64,000 nt of DNA from Alphaproteobacteria bacterium (GTDB lineage Bacteria; Pseudomonadota; Alphaproteobacteria; Rhodobacterales; Rhodobacteraceae): assembly GCA_024280735.1 (NCBI GenBank), contig JAJRPO010000025.1:62001-126000 (forward strand), given 5' to 3'. Position numbers and translations under genes: made by a program. Under the pieces are notes generated by a model, which made no database searches, was not told the origin of the DNA, and was given only the letters and a program-made list of their open reading frames with translations. Positions 28,887 to 38,051 of the stretch are shown here, piece after piece; positions within the stretch are counted from its first letter, which is position 1, and each line of letters starts with the position of its first letter.

Positions 28887-28955
28887 CCACGCCCAACGGG
28901 AAGGGGTGAATTTTCAATTCAACGCAAACCGGCGGGAGTGCCCCCTAACGGCAAC

Positions 28956-29534
28956 TCACTCACCTTTGTAATAACCAATCACATCCCCGTCCGTTGTCGC
29001 CCCTAATCCGTTCAACAGACGGTTGGAATAATTAAAATAGGCGCAGACTTGATTGACCTCTAAAATCTCGCCATCATCCGCACCGGCGATCCGCAGGGCC
29101 TCGAAATCGGACTTCACCATTTTGCCCACATCCACCGTCAGCTTGCCTGCATAGCGCAGCAGGGCCAGTTCTTTGCCGTCAAACTCATCCTCGGGCCGAT
29201 GCGCCTTTAGTGCTGTGAACATCCGGTCAGACCGCGGTTGATCCAACAGCAAGTTGCGTACGTTCATAAAATGGTGGGTCAGGGAATAGGTGCAGTCATT
29301 CAGGATCGAGGTGTAACTGGCCACTACTTCCAGAAACCAAAACGGCAAGGTATTGTCCTTTGAATGCAACACCGAGCGGTACAGCGTCACATGACCATTC
29401 ATCGTTTCAGGACGCAAGCTATGCACGCGCATCACCGTATCCACGGTGCCATGCGGGGTGCGGGCATTGTCCAGCAACTCTTTCAAGCGACCATCGGCAT
29501 CCTCATCCGAAACCATATCAATCCAAGCGGTCAT
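28956..29534 (-). CDS. Peroxidase-related (AhpD/CMD family) protein
   Basis: 192 residues, carboxymuconolactone decarboxylase fold of the peroxidase-related subgroup. The usual CxxC of AhpD is CTYS here (NDCTYSLTHHF), keeping the first cysteine and the histidine but not the second cysteine, so a thiol-disulfide cycle would have to differ. It overlaps the preceding CMD gene by four bases (ATGA) and ends the ABC transporter operon. Confidence 0.75.
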   Translation of the reverse strand: MTAWIDMVSDEDADGRLKELLDNARTPHGTVDTVMRVHSLRPETMNGHVTLYRSVLHSKDNTLPFWFLEVVASYTSILNDCTYSLTHHFMNVRNLLLDQPRSDRMFTALKAHRPEDEFDGKELALLRYAGKLTVDVGKMVKSDFEALRIAGADDGEILEVNQVCAYFNYSNRLLNGLGATTDGDVIGYYKGE

Positions 29535-29878
29535 TTGTTACCTCCTGCCGAAAACGTATCAAAGGCATTCAACGCCTTGGCGCTAAAGGTAAACGACGGC
29601 CCGCCGCCCATATAGGTCGCCATCGCCAGCGCCTCACAGAATGCCTCTCGCGACACTTTCAGCCGGATCAGCGCTTTGACGTGAAACCCAATGCAACTGT
29701 CACAACGAGTGGCAATCGCGATGCCCAGCGCCATGAACTCCTTGGTCCGCTCATCCAGCGCCCCGTTGGTTTTTGCGGCCTTGCCCATCTGCGCAAACCC
29801 TGCCGCCGTGTCGGGGATCTCCTTTGACAGCGCGTTCATATTGGCCATCGTTTCCCCCAGAAACTTGTCCCACTCCAT
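29531..29878 (-). CDS. Carboxymuconolactone decarboxylase (AhpD-like) family protein
   Basis: 115 residues from MEWDKFLGETM. A single CMD domain with the complete AhpD motif (CDSCIGFHVKAL), suggesting alkylhydroperoxidase or disulfide-reductase activity. It begins four bases after the ABC permease gene. The longer frame to 29929 would overlap the permease and is rejected. Confidence 0.8.
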   Translation of the reverse strand: MEWDKFLGETMANMNALSKEIPDTAAGFAQMGKAAKTNGALDERTKEFMALGIAIATRCDSCIGFHVKALIRLKVSREAFCEALAMATYMGGGPSFTFSAKALNAFDTFSAGGNK

Positions 29879-29882
29879 AACC

Positions 29883-30644
29883 TTAACCCCTCTCATCGGC
29901 ACCCATGCGCCGTTCCAGCCAGCGCACACAGGCGCTGATAATCAGCACCAGCACCAGATATTCCACAATCAGCAGCGAGTATATTTCCAGCGGGCGGTAT
30001 TCTGTCACCACCAACTCATTCGCACGCCGCGTCAACTCTTGCATCCCGATCACCGAGGCAAAAGCCGACATTTTCACAATATAGATAAACTGGTTCGCCA
30101 GCGGCGGCAGAATGCGCCGGATCGCTTGGGGCAGGATCACATAGCGCATGGTCTGCCACGCATTCAGCCCCACAGTTTGCGCTGCCTCGGCCTGCCCTTT
30201 GGCAATTGATTGAATGCCTGAGCGGAAAATCTCGGCGGTAAACGCGCTATCCGAAATCGCCAGCGTCAGGATCGCCCCCCAAAACGCATCAATCGGCACG
30301 TTTATCCCCATGGATTTAAAGATGATCGGCAAGCCGTAGAACACCCAGAACAACATCGGCAGCAGCGGGATTGAGCGCACAAGCTCCACATAAATCCTAT
30401 TAAACCAGCGCCAGCCCCGCTTGTCCGACATGCCGGGCAGGGCAACCGCCAGCCCCAGCACGATAGAGATAAACGCGGCAATCAGCGAAATCAGGATGGT
30501 GTCGCCCATGCCGCCAATCAGAAACTTGATGTTGATCCAGCCGGATTTGTTCATCGGGTTGACCACATACCAGCCCCACGTGGCGTTTGATGAACAGCCC
30601 GTTAGCAGCACAATTGGCAGCAAGATTGCTAGTATCCTTTTCAT
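29883..30644 (-). CDS. Polar amino-acid-type ABC permease with a lipobox-like N-terminus
   Basis: 253 residues. Binding-protein-dependent permease of the HisM/GlnP class, with five or so membrane segments and the EAA loop (EAAQTVGLNAWQTMRYVILP). Unusually, it begins MKRILAILLPIVLLTGCSS, which is a perfect bacterial lipoprotein signal with the cysteine at residue 17; if processed, the permease would be lipid-anchored on the outer face. Only one permease gene is present, so it would work as a homodimer. Confidence 0.85.
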   Translation of the reverse strand: MKRILAILLPIVLLTGCSSNATWGWYVVNPMNKSGWINIKFLIGGMGDTILISLIAAFISIVLGLAVALPGMSDKRGWRWFNRIYVELVRSIPLLPMLFWVFYGLPIIFKSMGINVPIDAFWGAILTLAISDSAFTAEIFRSGIQSIAKGQAEAAQTVGLNAWQTMRYVILPQAIRRILPPLANQFIYIVKMSAFASVIGMQELTRRANELVVTEYRPLEIYSLLIVEYLVLVLIISACVRWLERRMGADERG

Positions 30645-30654
30645 TCCACGCCCC

Positions 30655-31386
30655 TTAATGCTTCAATATCTGGCTGAGGAACTTGCGGCAGCGCGCCGAT
30701 TTTGGCGCCTCGAAAAACATCTCCGGCGTGCCAACCTCGACGATCTCGCCTTCATCCATAAAGATCATCTGATCCGCCACTTTGCGCGCGAACCCCATTT
30801 CATGCGTCACCACAATCATCGTCATGCCGGTGTCCGCCAATTCCACCATCACGTCCAGAACCTCGGAAATCATTTCTGGGTCCAGCGCCGAGGTCGGCTC
30901 ATCAAACAGCAAAACCTTGGGTTCCATACACAAGGACCGCGCAATCGCCACCCGCTGTTGTTGCCCGCCAGATAACTGCCCCGGCTTTTTGTCCGCCTGT
31001 TCCGGTATCCGTACCCGCTCCAGATAGCCGCGTGCCAAATCGTCGGCCTCCCGCCGCGACAAGCCGCGTGCCTTCATCGGGCCAAGGGTCAGGTTTTCCA
31101 GAACTGTTAGATGGGGAAACAGATTGAACTGCTGAAACACCATGCCAACATGAGCGTTCAACGCTGCACTGGCGTCCACCAATTCCGCGCCATGCACCCG
31201 AATGATACCCTTTTGATGTACTTCCAGCCGGTTAATACAGCGCACCACAGTAGATTTCCCCGAACCGGACGGCCCACATATCACCACACGTTCGCCGGTC
31301 TTCACCGTTAAGTTGATGTCTTTCAGCACATGGAAATCATCAAACCACTTGTTCACATCGACCATCTCGATCGCAATATCTTGCAT
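30655..31386 (-). CDS. Polar amino-acid-type ABC transporter ATPase
   Basis: 243 residues from [15 protein letters not shown]. All motifs intact: Walker [12 protein letters not shown], signature [15 protein letters not shown], Walker [16 protein letters not shown]-loop VTHEMGFA. It matches the GlnQ/HisP class. Ten bases separate it from the permease. The frame extends to 31413 but AAAGGG precedes the 31386 ATG. Confidence 0.92.
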   Translation of the reverse strand: MQDIAIEMVDVNKWFDDFHVLKDINLTVKTGERVVICGPSGSGKSTVVRCINRLEVHQKGIIRVHGAELVDASAALNAHVGMVFQQFNLFPHLTVLENLTLGPMKARGLSRREADDLARGYLERVRIPEQADKKPGQLSGGQQQRVAIARSLCMEPKVLLFDEPTSALDPEMISEVLDVMVELADTGMTMIVVTHEMGFARKVADQMIFMDEGEIVEVGTPEMFFEAPKSARCRKFLSQILKH

Positions 31387-31528
31387 TGGCTGGCCCTTTG
31401 TAGTTTGCTGCAAGCAGGTTACGTCATTGCAGTAAGCGTTATTCGCAACACTTACTCAAGGCGGTTCTTCCAGGATCCGCAATCAAGCACCGTCCTAGAA
31501 AAAATGCAAACTATCGGAGAGTTAACCC

Positions 31529-32299
31529 ATGAATAAATTACTAAACACCGCCGCCGCCTTGGTGATAGGTCTTGGCCTCGCTGCCAGCGCCAGCGCCCAA
31601 TCTGCATTGAATGAAATTCTGGACAGTGGCATTCTGAAAGTCGGTACGACGGGCGACTGGAACCCAATGAGCGTGCGTGACCCGGCCACCAACAGCTACA
31701 AAGGTTTCGACATCGATGTGATGAGTGAGCTGGCCAAAGACCTCGGGGTTGAGGTCGAATTTGTACCAACCGATTGGAAAACGCTGGTCAACGGTGTGGT
31801 CGCGGGCAAGTACCACATCACGGGTTCTGCCTCGATTTCCCCTAGCCGGATGAAGGTTGCGGGCTTTTCAAACAGCTATCTTTCCGTGCAAATCATGCCT
31901 TTTACGGGCAAGGGTAACCCCGCCGGATTAAACGGCACTGACTCGATCAATATGGCGGGCGTTAAGGTTGCGACAACCCTTGGCACCACATTCGAAGGCT
32001 TGGTGCGCAAATGGTATCCAAACGCTGATATTAAGGTGGTAGAAGCCCCTGCCCGTGGTTTCCAAGAGGTTTTGGCCGGGCGTGCTGACGTGTTCATCAC
32101 CTCCAACATCGAAGGTGCAACGCTGGGTAAAAAATTCGGCATCGAACGGGTGCCGGGCATTGAAACACCCACCTCCACCCCAATCGCGGCGATCTTGCCG
32201 CAGGATGATCAAATCTGGATCAATTACGTGAATAACTGGATTATCCTAAAAACCGCCAAAGGTTTCTTTAAGGACACAAAGGCCAAATGGGGCCTGTAA
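31529..32299 (+). CDS. Periplasmic solute-binding protein, family 3 (PheC-like)
   Basis: 256 residues with a signal peptide (LLNTAAALVIGLGLAASASA, then Q). Family 3 binding fold; GILKVGTTGDWNPMS and GFDIDVMSELAKDLGVEVEF place it near the cyclohexadienyl dehydratase-like binding proteins, so an aromatic or carboxylated ligand is possible. It diverges from the ATPase-permease operon across 142 bases, and together they should form one importer. A strong terminator follows. Confidence 0.88.
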   Translation: MNKLLNTAAALVIGLGLAASASAQSALNEILDSGILKVGTTGDWNPMSVRDPATNSYKGFDIDVMSELAKDLGVEVEFVPTDWKTLVNGVVAGKYHITGSASISPSRMKVAGFSNSYLSVQIMPFTGKGNPAGLNGTDSINMAGVKVATTLGTTFEGLVRKWYPNADIKVVEAPARGFQEVLAGRADVFITSNIEGATLGKKFGIERVPGIETPTSTPIAAILPQDDQIWINYVNNWIILKTAKGFFKDTKAKWGL

Positions 32300-32326
32300 G
32301 AACCGAGACACTACCAAGTTAATACA

Positions 32327-32351
32327 GGCCGCGCTCACCACGCGGCCTTTT
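32327..32351 (+). terminator. Rho-independent terminator of the binding-protein gene
   Basis: GGCCGCG, 7-base loop, CGCGGCC, then TTTT. Perfect 7-bp GC-rich stem 28 bases after the stop. Confidence 0.85.
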
Positions 32352-32430
32352 CACTGGTGCGTAACATGTTGACCCCGCGGCAAGTAAATGTTTGTGTTAT
32401 CGCCCAATGCTGCGGACCAAAGGAAACTCC

Positions 32431-32877
32431 ATGGAACTTATCGACGAAATCACTATCAACGCCCCCAAAACCGTCGTTTACGCGGCTTTGAATGATTTGG
32501 AAATTCTGCAACAATGTATTCCCGGTTGCGAGGAGTTAAACCAGTTGGAAGACGGAGAGCTGGAAGCCAAAGTTGTGCTGAAGGTCGGCCCCGTTAAGGC
32601 GCGTTTCTCGGGGAATGTTATTCTGGATACCAGCAAGGCACCGGATGGGTTTTCGCTGGCAGGTCAGGGCAACGGTGGCGTTGCGGGCCATGCCAAAGGC
32701 GGCGCAGTGGTAACGCTGGAGGAAAACCCAGACGGGACCACCTTATTGAAATATAACGCCAAAGCGGACATCGGCGGCAAGCTGGCGCAGCTTGGCAGTC
32801 GATTGATCCTCAGCACCTCAAGGAAACTGGCCAAAAAGTTTTTCACCAAGTTTTCAGAGGTCGTCGCGCCGGAGTAA
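32431..32877 (+). CDS. CoxG/SRPBCC-family protein
   Basis: 148 residues starting MELIDEITINAPKTVVYAAL, with CIPGCEELNQ and a C-terminal ISTSRKLAKKFF-like helix, typical of the carbon monoxide dehydrogenase subunit G family. CoxG proteins recruit or help assemble CO dehydrogenase, but no cox genes are near, so its role here is unknown. Its last 24 bases overlap the convergent esterase gene. Confidence 0.8.
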   Translation: MELIDEITINAPKTVVYAALNDLEILQQCIPGCEELNQLEDGELEAKVVLKVGPVKARFSGNVILDTSKAPDGFSLAGQGNGGVAGHAKGGAVVTLEENPDGTTLLKYNAKADIGGKLAQLGSRLILSTSRKLAKKFFTKFSEVVAPE

Positions 32878-33630
32878 ACCCTCAACCACCGCAATAAACT
32901 CGCGTGGTTTCTCGGCGTGTAGCCAGTGACCTGCACCCGCAATTGTGTGGAAATCCGCTTGCGGGAACAAGCTGTGGATAGGGTCATGATGCTTGGGAAG
33001 AACATAATCCGACGCCCCGCCATGCACAAAATGGGCGGGGCCGCTAAATACGCCGGAGACACCAGGAAACCCTATAATATCCGGCATGTATTCCGCCAAC
33101 ACATCCAAATTCAGCGACCAGCGATTGCCCGCGGCATCCATTTGCAAACTGCTCAGCAAAAACGCCCGTACTGCCGCCTCTGCGATCACCTCGGCCATAA
33201 TACTGTCCGCGTCGGAGCGCCGCGATATTGTGTCCAGCGGCACCCTCCGCATCGCATCAATACTGTCCATTTGCGTATGCCCGTAAGCCACAGGTGCAAT
33301 ATCTGCCACAATCAGCCGCCGCACTAAATCCGGTTGCGACAGTGCCAGCATCATTGCAGCCTTACCGCCCATAGAATGCCCCAGAACATCCATCTGCCCA
33401 CCAGACGCCCGAATAACCTGCGCCAGATCATCCGCCAGATCGGTGTAGCTGTTACTGTCGTTCCAAAAACTGGCACCATGGTTTCGCATGTCCACCGTGA
33501 CAACCGGACGTGTGCGGGAAAAATGTTTCGCCAAAGCGCGCCAGTTTCGAGCCGAGCCGAACAGGCCATGCACGATCAGCAACGGAGTACCCTCACCTTC
33601 GCCAAATAGGGTGGTTGCCAGTAATGTCAT
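32854..33630 (-). CDS. Alpha/beta hydrolase, YbfF-type esterase
   Basis: 258 residues. The oxyanion segment HGLFGSARNWRALA, nucleophile elbow GHSMGGKAAM, and a C-terminal catalytic histidine (GAGHWLHAEKP) are visible; the sequence resembles YbfF acyl-CoA/malonyl esterases. It starts inside the last codon of ilvA (4-base overlap), implying coupled expression. Confidence 0.88.
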   Translation of the reverse strand: MTLLATTLFGEGEGTPLLIVHGLFGSARNWRALAKHFSRTRPVVTVDMRNHGASFWNDSNSYTDLADDLAQVIRASGGQMDVLGHSMGGKAAMMLALSQPDLVRRLIVADIAPVAYGHTQMDSIDAMRRVPLDTISRRSDADSIMAEVIAEAAVRAFLLSSLQMDAAGNRWSLNLDVLAEYMPDIIGFPGVSGVFSGPAHFVHGGASDYVLPKHHDPIHSLFPQADFHTIAGAGHWLHAEKPREFIAVVEGLLRRDDL

Positions 33631-34877
33631 ATCAGCAACTCGCTGAGGATTTCATCGTCGGTAATATCGGTAAACTCGAAACCCTCTGCCGCCATCCGCT
33701 GGCACAGCGACACAAAACCATCCGCCTGTTTGGTTTCAATCCCCAGCAGCACCGCACCGAAGTTACGTGCCGATTTTTTCAGATATTCAAACCGCGCGAT
33801 GTCGTCATTTGGCCCCAACAGCTGCAAAAAATCCTTCAACGCACCGGGTCGTTGTGGCATCCGCAGAATGAAATACTTCTTCAGCCCCGCATATTTCAGC
33901 GCCCGTTCTTTCACCTCCGGCAACCGCTCAAAATCGAAATTCCCGCCAGAAGTCACGCAGACAACCCGCTTGCCTTTTATCTGCTCTGCCACATCCTGCA
34001 ATGCATCAATCGACAGGGCACCTGCAGGTTCCAACACGATCCCTTCGACGTTCAGGATATTGGTGATGGTTGCACAAATCCGCCCCTCTGGCGCTGCCAG
34101 AATATCCGCTGGATCAATCGACTTCAAAATCTCAAAGTTACGCTCGCCAATCCGCGCAACTGCCGCGCCGTCGACAAAACTGTCGATATGGTTCAGCGTC
34201 ACCAGCTCCCCCGCCTGAACTGCTGCCTTCAAGCTACCGGCCCCCGCAGGTTCAACAAACCGATAATCCACGTCCTGCCCCAATTCCCGAAAATAACGCA
34301 CAATGCCCGACGACAACCCGCCACCACCCACAGGCAGGATCAGCATATCGAGCGTATTGCCCCGCAGCTGGGTAACAATTTCGGCGGCAACTGTTGCCTG
34401 CCCCTCAATCACATTCAGATCGTCAAACGGGGACAGGAAGCTGCCGCCCTCCTTAGCGCAAAACGCCTGTGCCGCCCCCAGTGTTTCATCAAAGTAATCG
34501 CCTTGCAAAACGATCTCGACAAAATCACCGCCAAAAGCCCGCGTTTTGTCGATCTTTTGTTGCGGCGTGGTCACGGGCATATAGATCACCCCGCTGACCC
34601 CGAAATGGCGACAGACAAACGCAACCCCCTGCGCATGGTTCCCGGCTGAGGCGCAGACAAACAGCGTCTGATGCGGGTCAGCGGCCAGAACTTTACGCAT
34701 AGCATTGAACGCGCCGCGAATTTTGTAGGAGCGGATAGGCGACAAGTCTTCGCGTTTCAGATAAATCTCGGCGCTGTATTTATCCGACAGATAAGCATTG
34801 CGCTGCAATGGTGTCGCGTCAAACAATGTGCGCATCTGCGCCACTGCCCCGCTAACGAGTGATGGAAAGCTGGCCAT
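33627..34877 (-). CDS. ilvA: Threonine ammonia-lyase (biosynthetic)
   Basis: 416 residues. PLP enzyme deaminating threonine to 2-oxobutanoate for isoleucine synthesis. The PLP lysine is in KREDLSPIRSYKIRGAFNAM and the Gly-rich phosphate loop is PVGGGGLSSG. The short C-terminal ACT-like domain (about residues 330-416, FILRMPQRPGALKDFLQLL) is the single-domain type. Confidence 0.94.
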   Translation of the reverse strand: MASFPSLVSGAVAQMRTLFDATPLQRNAYLSDKYSAEIYLKREDLSPIRSYKIRGAFNAMRKVLAADPHQTLFVCASAGNHAQGVAFVCRHFGVSGVIYMPVTTPQQKIDKTRAFGGDFVEIVLQGDYFDETLGAAQAFCAKEGGSFLSPFDDLNVIEGQATVAAEIVTQLRGNTLDMLILPVGGGGLSSGIVRYFRELGQDVDYRFVEPAGAGSLKAAVQAGELVTLNHIDSFVDGAAVARIGERNFEILKSIDPADILAAPEGRICATITNILNVEGIVLEPAGALSIDALQDVAEQIKGKRVVCVTSGGNFDFERLPEVKERALKYAGLKKYFILRMPQRPGALKDFLQLLGPNDDIARFEYLKKSARNFGAVLLGIETKQADGFVSLCQRMAAEGFEFTDITDDEILSELLI

Positions 34878-34959
34878 TGTCGAAGTATCCCAATTGCAAA
34901 ATCCTAGTTTGTCTTAAAGCGGGTTTTACGGAATAATTCAAATGGGCAATTGAAGATAT

Positions 34960-36201
34960 TTAGAAACCTTCGTCAACAAACTCGATATTGATCTCCGCCT
35001 CACTCAGTAACACATTATCCAGAACAATGGTGCCGTTCCCATAGTCTATTATTGTGTTGCCGAACTTTTGCGTAACTTCAACGGTACCATCTAGATCACC
35101 GATGATGCGCAGGGTATCGTCGTTCTTATCGAAATCATTGATGTGGTCTTTACCCTGTTTGCCGGTGAAGGGGCGTACAGTGAAATTGAAAAAATCATTG
35201 CCTAGACCGCCGTTCAATTCATCGTTTCCCTTGCCGCCCTCAATGGTGTCTGATCCGATTCCGCCATCAATTGTATCCTTGCCACTATCCCCATTCAGGT
35301 GATCGTTGCCACTACCACCATTAATGATGTCATTGTGTTTCCCTGAATTGATGCGATCATTGCCAGAACCGCCATTGACGATATCTTGGCCGCCGCCAGT
35401 CTTGATAACATCATTGCCACCTTTGCCGTGAACGGAATCGTTACCTTTGCCGGTCAGGATAATATTAGCTTTGTCGTCCCCAACAATCACATCATCAAAC
35501 CTAGTAGCGTTTATCCCCTCTATTCCTCCAAAACTGGCGAACGGGCCATTTTCAAACCCATCGTTAAATGCGGCTTTTCCTGATCCGAAATCAAGAGCTA
35601 TCGCTTGATCCATTTCAGAAGCATCAAACATATCCTTTTTACCTTTGCCGCCCCTGAAAATATCCGGCCCAATTGTATTACCTGCAAGCGAGTTTTCAGC
35701 CCGCAAAACAAAAACATCATTTCCGCCACGCCCGTTAAGCACGTCAATTCCAGTTGTTCCCTCCAAAACGTCTCTATGGTTGCTGCCATTCGCAGTTACC
35801 CCGCTGATGGTGGCATTTTGAAAGGAAAGTCCATTTCGAAAGTCGCGAAAAGCATCCGTGCTGTACTCCGGCCTACCTGAATCGTCATTGGGAATAGCGG
35901 CTGCATTGTCTGTTAAATCTTGAAATGGCAAATCACCAAAATCAACGAGAACAGCGGTCGCTTTGGTTGCGCCAAATGCAAAAATCTTGATCTTGTCAAT
36001 CGTACCTTCGGTAATAACACCATCTTCAATGACGGTATCTTGTCCGAGAAAGGAAACAGAAACATTTTCACTACCCAATCTGGTTCGAAGCGCGCCCTCA
36101 CCGCCAAAAAATGGAAGCCACCGATAGCCGACGTCTTGCAAAACTTCCAGAATAACACGTTGTACACTTGAGGTTAGTTGGCCATTAATCTTGATACGCA
36201 T
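34960..36201 (-). CDS. RTX calcium-binding repeat protein
   Basis: 413 residues, no N-terminal signal. The first about 130 residues are unrecognised; from about residue 135 on come GGxGxDxxx nonapeptide repeats (for example GGSGNDRIN, GGIGSDTIE, GGLGNDFFN), which bind calcium and are typical of type I secreted proteins. The last 60 residues (FDKNDDTLRIIGDLDGTVEV onward) resemble the C-terminal secretion region of RTX proteins. Its exporter is not obvious nearby, although a HlyD-type system is present at the start of the window. Confidence 0.85.
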   Translation of the reverse strand: MRIKINGQLTSSVQRVILEVLQDVGYRWLPFFGGEGALRTRLGSENVSVSFLGQDTVIEDGVITEGTIDKIKIFAFGATKATAVLVDFGDLPFQDLTDNAAAIPNDDSGRPEYSTDAFRDFRNGLSFQNATISGVTANGSNHRDVLEGTTGIDVLNGRGGNDVFVLRAENSLAGNTIGPDIFRGGKGKKDMFDASEMDQAIALDFGSGKAAFNDGFENGPFASFGGIEGINATRFDDVIVGDDKANIILTGKGNDSVHGKGGNDVIKTGGGQDIVNGGSGNDRINSGKHNDIINGGSGNDHLNGDSGKDTIDGGIGSDTIEGGKGNDELNGGLGNDFFNFTVRPFTGKQGKDHINDFDKNDDTLRIIGDLDGTVEVTQKFGNTIIDYGNGTIVLDNVLLSEAEINIEFVDEGF

Positions 36202-36250
36202 TGTGATAACTCCATTTCCAAAAGTGGGTATTATTCAAATTCTAGTCTTG

Positions 36251-36272
36251 GGGTGTTTCGTTCTAAACACCC
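36251..36272. repeat. Perfect hairpin upstream of the RTX gene
   Basis: GGGTGTTT, loop CGTTCT, AAACACCC: 8-bp perfect stem, 50 bases upstream of the RTX start in the 279-base gap to argG. It could lie in the RTX 5' leader or serve as an operator. The remainder of the gap should hold the argG promoter but shows no clear motif. Confidence 0.45.
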
Positions 36273-36480
36273 GCCCAACGGCACCCTGAATTTCGAGGGT
36301 ATTGCATAGGATAAAACAGTGCGCCGACTGCGATTCACTTCTTGGCACAGCCCTTTATGCGGCCATTTTAGCATATTTCCGTTAATCTGCAAAGACGCGG
36401 CAATTGCAGGCCTTGCTCGATCCCCCCAAACACCCTAAACCGCTGGCAAATATTCCCCTTGAATTACGGAGCTTCCGCAA

Positions 36481-37710
36481 ATGTCCGCTCAATCGACTGC
36501 CCCTAAGAAAGTCGTACTCGCCTACTCCGGCGGTCTCGATACCTCTATCATCCTGAAATGGCTGCAAACCGAATATGGGTGCGAAGTTGTGACTTTCACC
36601 GCTGATCTGGGTCAGGGCGAAGAGCTGGAGCCAGCCCGCGCCAAAGCGGAGTTGATGGGTATCAAACCGGAAAACATCCGCATAGAGGACGTGCGAGAGG
36701 AATTCGTGCGTGATTTCGTCTTCCCGATGTTCCGTGCTAACGCTTTGTACGAAGGATTATATCTGCTGGGCACGTCCATCGCGCGACCCCTGATTTCCAA
36801 GCGCCTTGTTGAGATTGCGGCAGAGGTTGGTGCAGATGCCATCGCCCACGGAGCGACCGGCAAAGGCAACGACCAAGTGCGTTTTGAATTGGCGGCCTAC
36901 GCCTTGAACCCAGACATTCAAGTGATTGCGCCTTGGCGGGTTTGGGACTTGTCCAGCCGTACCAAACTGCTGGCTTTCGCCGAAGAAAACCAAATCCCCG
37001 TGGCCAAAGACAAGCGCGGCGAAGCGCCATTTTCTGTCGATGCCAACCTGCTGCACACCTCCTCCGAGGGTAAAGTTTTGGAAGATCCCGCTGTTGAGGC
37101 ACCCGATTACGTTTACCAGCGCACCGTCGCACCAGAGGATGCACCGGACACGCCGGAATACGCAGAAATCACCTTTGCCAAAGGCGACCCCGTTGCCTTG
37201 AACGGCAAAGACCTGTCACCCGCTGAAATGCTGACCGCGTTGAATGAGTTGGGTGGCAAACACGGCGTCGGCCGTCTTGATCTGGTCGAGGGGCGTTATG
37301 TGGGCATGAAATCCCGTGGCATCTATGAAACCCCTGGCGGCACTATAATGCTCGAGGCCCATCGCGGCATCGAAAGCATCACACTTGATCGCGGTGCGGC
37401 TCACCTCAAGGACGAGTTGATGCCAAAATATGCCGAGTTGATTTACAACGGCTATTGGTTCTCGCCCGAACGCGAAATGTTGCAAGCGCTGATTGATACT
37501 TCGCAAACACGGGTCAACGGCACCGTGCGCCTGAAACTCTACAAAGGTTCCTGCCAGACTGTTGGCCGATGGTCCAAGGACTCGCTCTACTCGGAAGCAC
37601 ATGTCACATTCGAGGATGACGCGGGCGCTTACGATCAGAAAGATGCTGCCGGATTTATCAAGATCAATGCCCTGCGTTTAAAACTGTTGGCTGCACGCGA
37701 CAAACGTTAA
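36481..37710 (+). CDS. argG: Argininosuccinate synthase
   Basis: 409 residues. Condenses citrulline and aspartate with ATP, the penultimate step of arginine synthesis. The PP-loop [15 protein letters not shown] is at the N-terminus (about residues 13-27); [13 protein letters not shown], the nucleotide/citrulline site, follows at about 122. Monocistronic, with CGGAG upstream. Confidence 0.97.
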   Translation: MSAQSTAPKKVVLAYSGGLDTSIILKWLQTEYGCEVVTFTADLGQGEELEPARAKAELMGIKPENIRIEDVREEFVRDFVFPMFRANALYEGLYLLGTSIARPLISKRLVEIAAEVGADAIAHGATGKGNDQVRFELAAYALNPDIQVIAPWRVWDLSSRTKLLAFAEENQIPVAKDKRGEAPFSVDANLLHTSSEGKVLEDPAVEAPDYVYQRTVAPEDAPDTPEYAEITFAKGDPVALNGKDLSPAEMLTALNELGGKHGVGRLDLVEGRYVGMKSRGIYETPGGTIMLEAHRGIESITLDRGAAHLKDELMPKYAELIYNGYWFSPEREMLQALIDTSQTRVNGTVRLKLYKGSCQTVGRWSKDSLYSEAHVTFEDDAGAYDQKDAAGFIKINALRLKLLAARDKR

Positions 37711-37722
37711 CCGAAGGCTATA

Positions 37723-37772
37723 GTTGGCCCTGTAACTGCCTAAATATGTGGCACATCCGACACAGGGCCAAC
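37723..37772. repeat. Double inverted repeat after argG; gap 37711-38051
   Basis: GTTGGCCCTGT and ACAGGGCCAAC form an 11-bp perfect stem around a 28-base loop that itself contains the palindrome ATGTGGCACAT. It begins 13 bases after argG. The absence of a T-run makes a standard terminator unlikely. The remaining 280 bases before the OmpA-like gene show no gene and only weak short repeats. Confidence 0.6.
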
Positions 37773-38051
37773 CAGTAAATTGATTCAAAACACTTATTAC
37801 CCCCCCCTGCTTCGTTGACCTGCGATTCAAACGCGTCTAGAATCCTCTAAATCCGGCAAAAGCTGGTGCATCACAGGCCTGGCAAAGACTGGGCATAAGG
37901 GCAGTAAAAGCGAACGCAGAAAAATTATCCAACTTCGGTTAATCACCGAGAGCATGTTGGCACTTGTGCGTTCAATTTCCACTTATCCCTTAAGTTGCAC
38001 CATAGAGACCGGATCGGGGTTTATGGGTGTGTGGTCGGGGGACTTAACGTG

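Noticed and set aside
28522-28917. Minus-strand frame over the inverted repeat after ubiB
   Set aside because: Overlaps the 3' end of ubiB and the repeat; translation has no sensible features.
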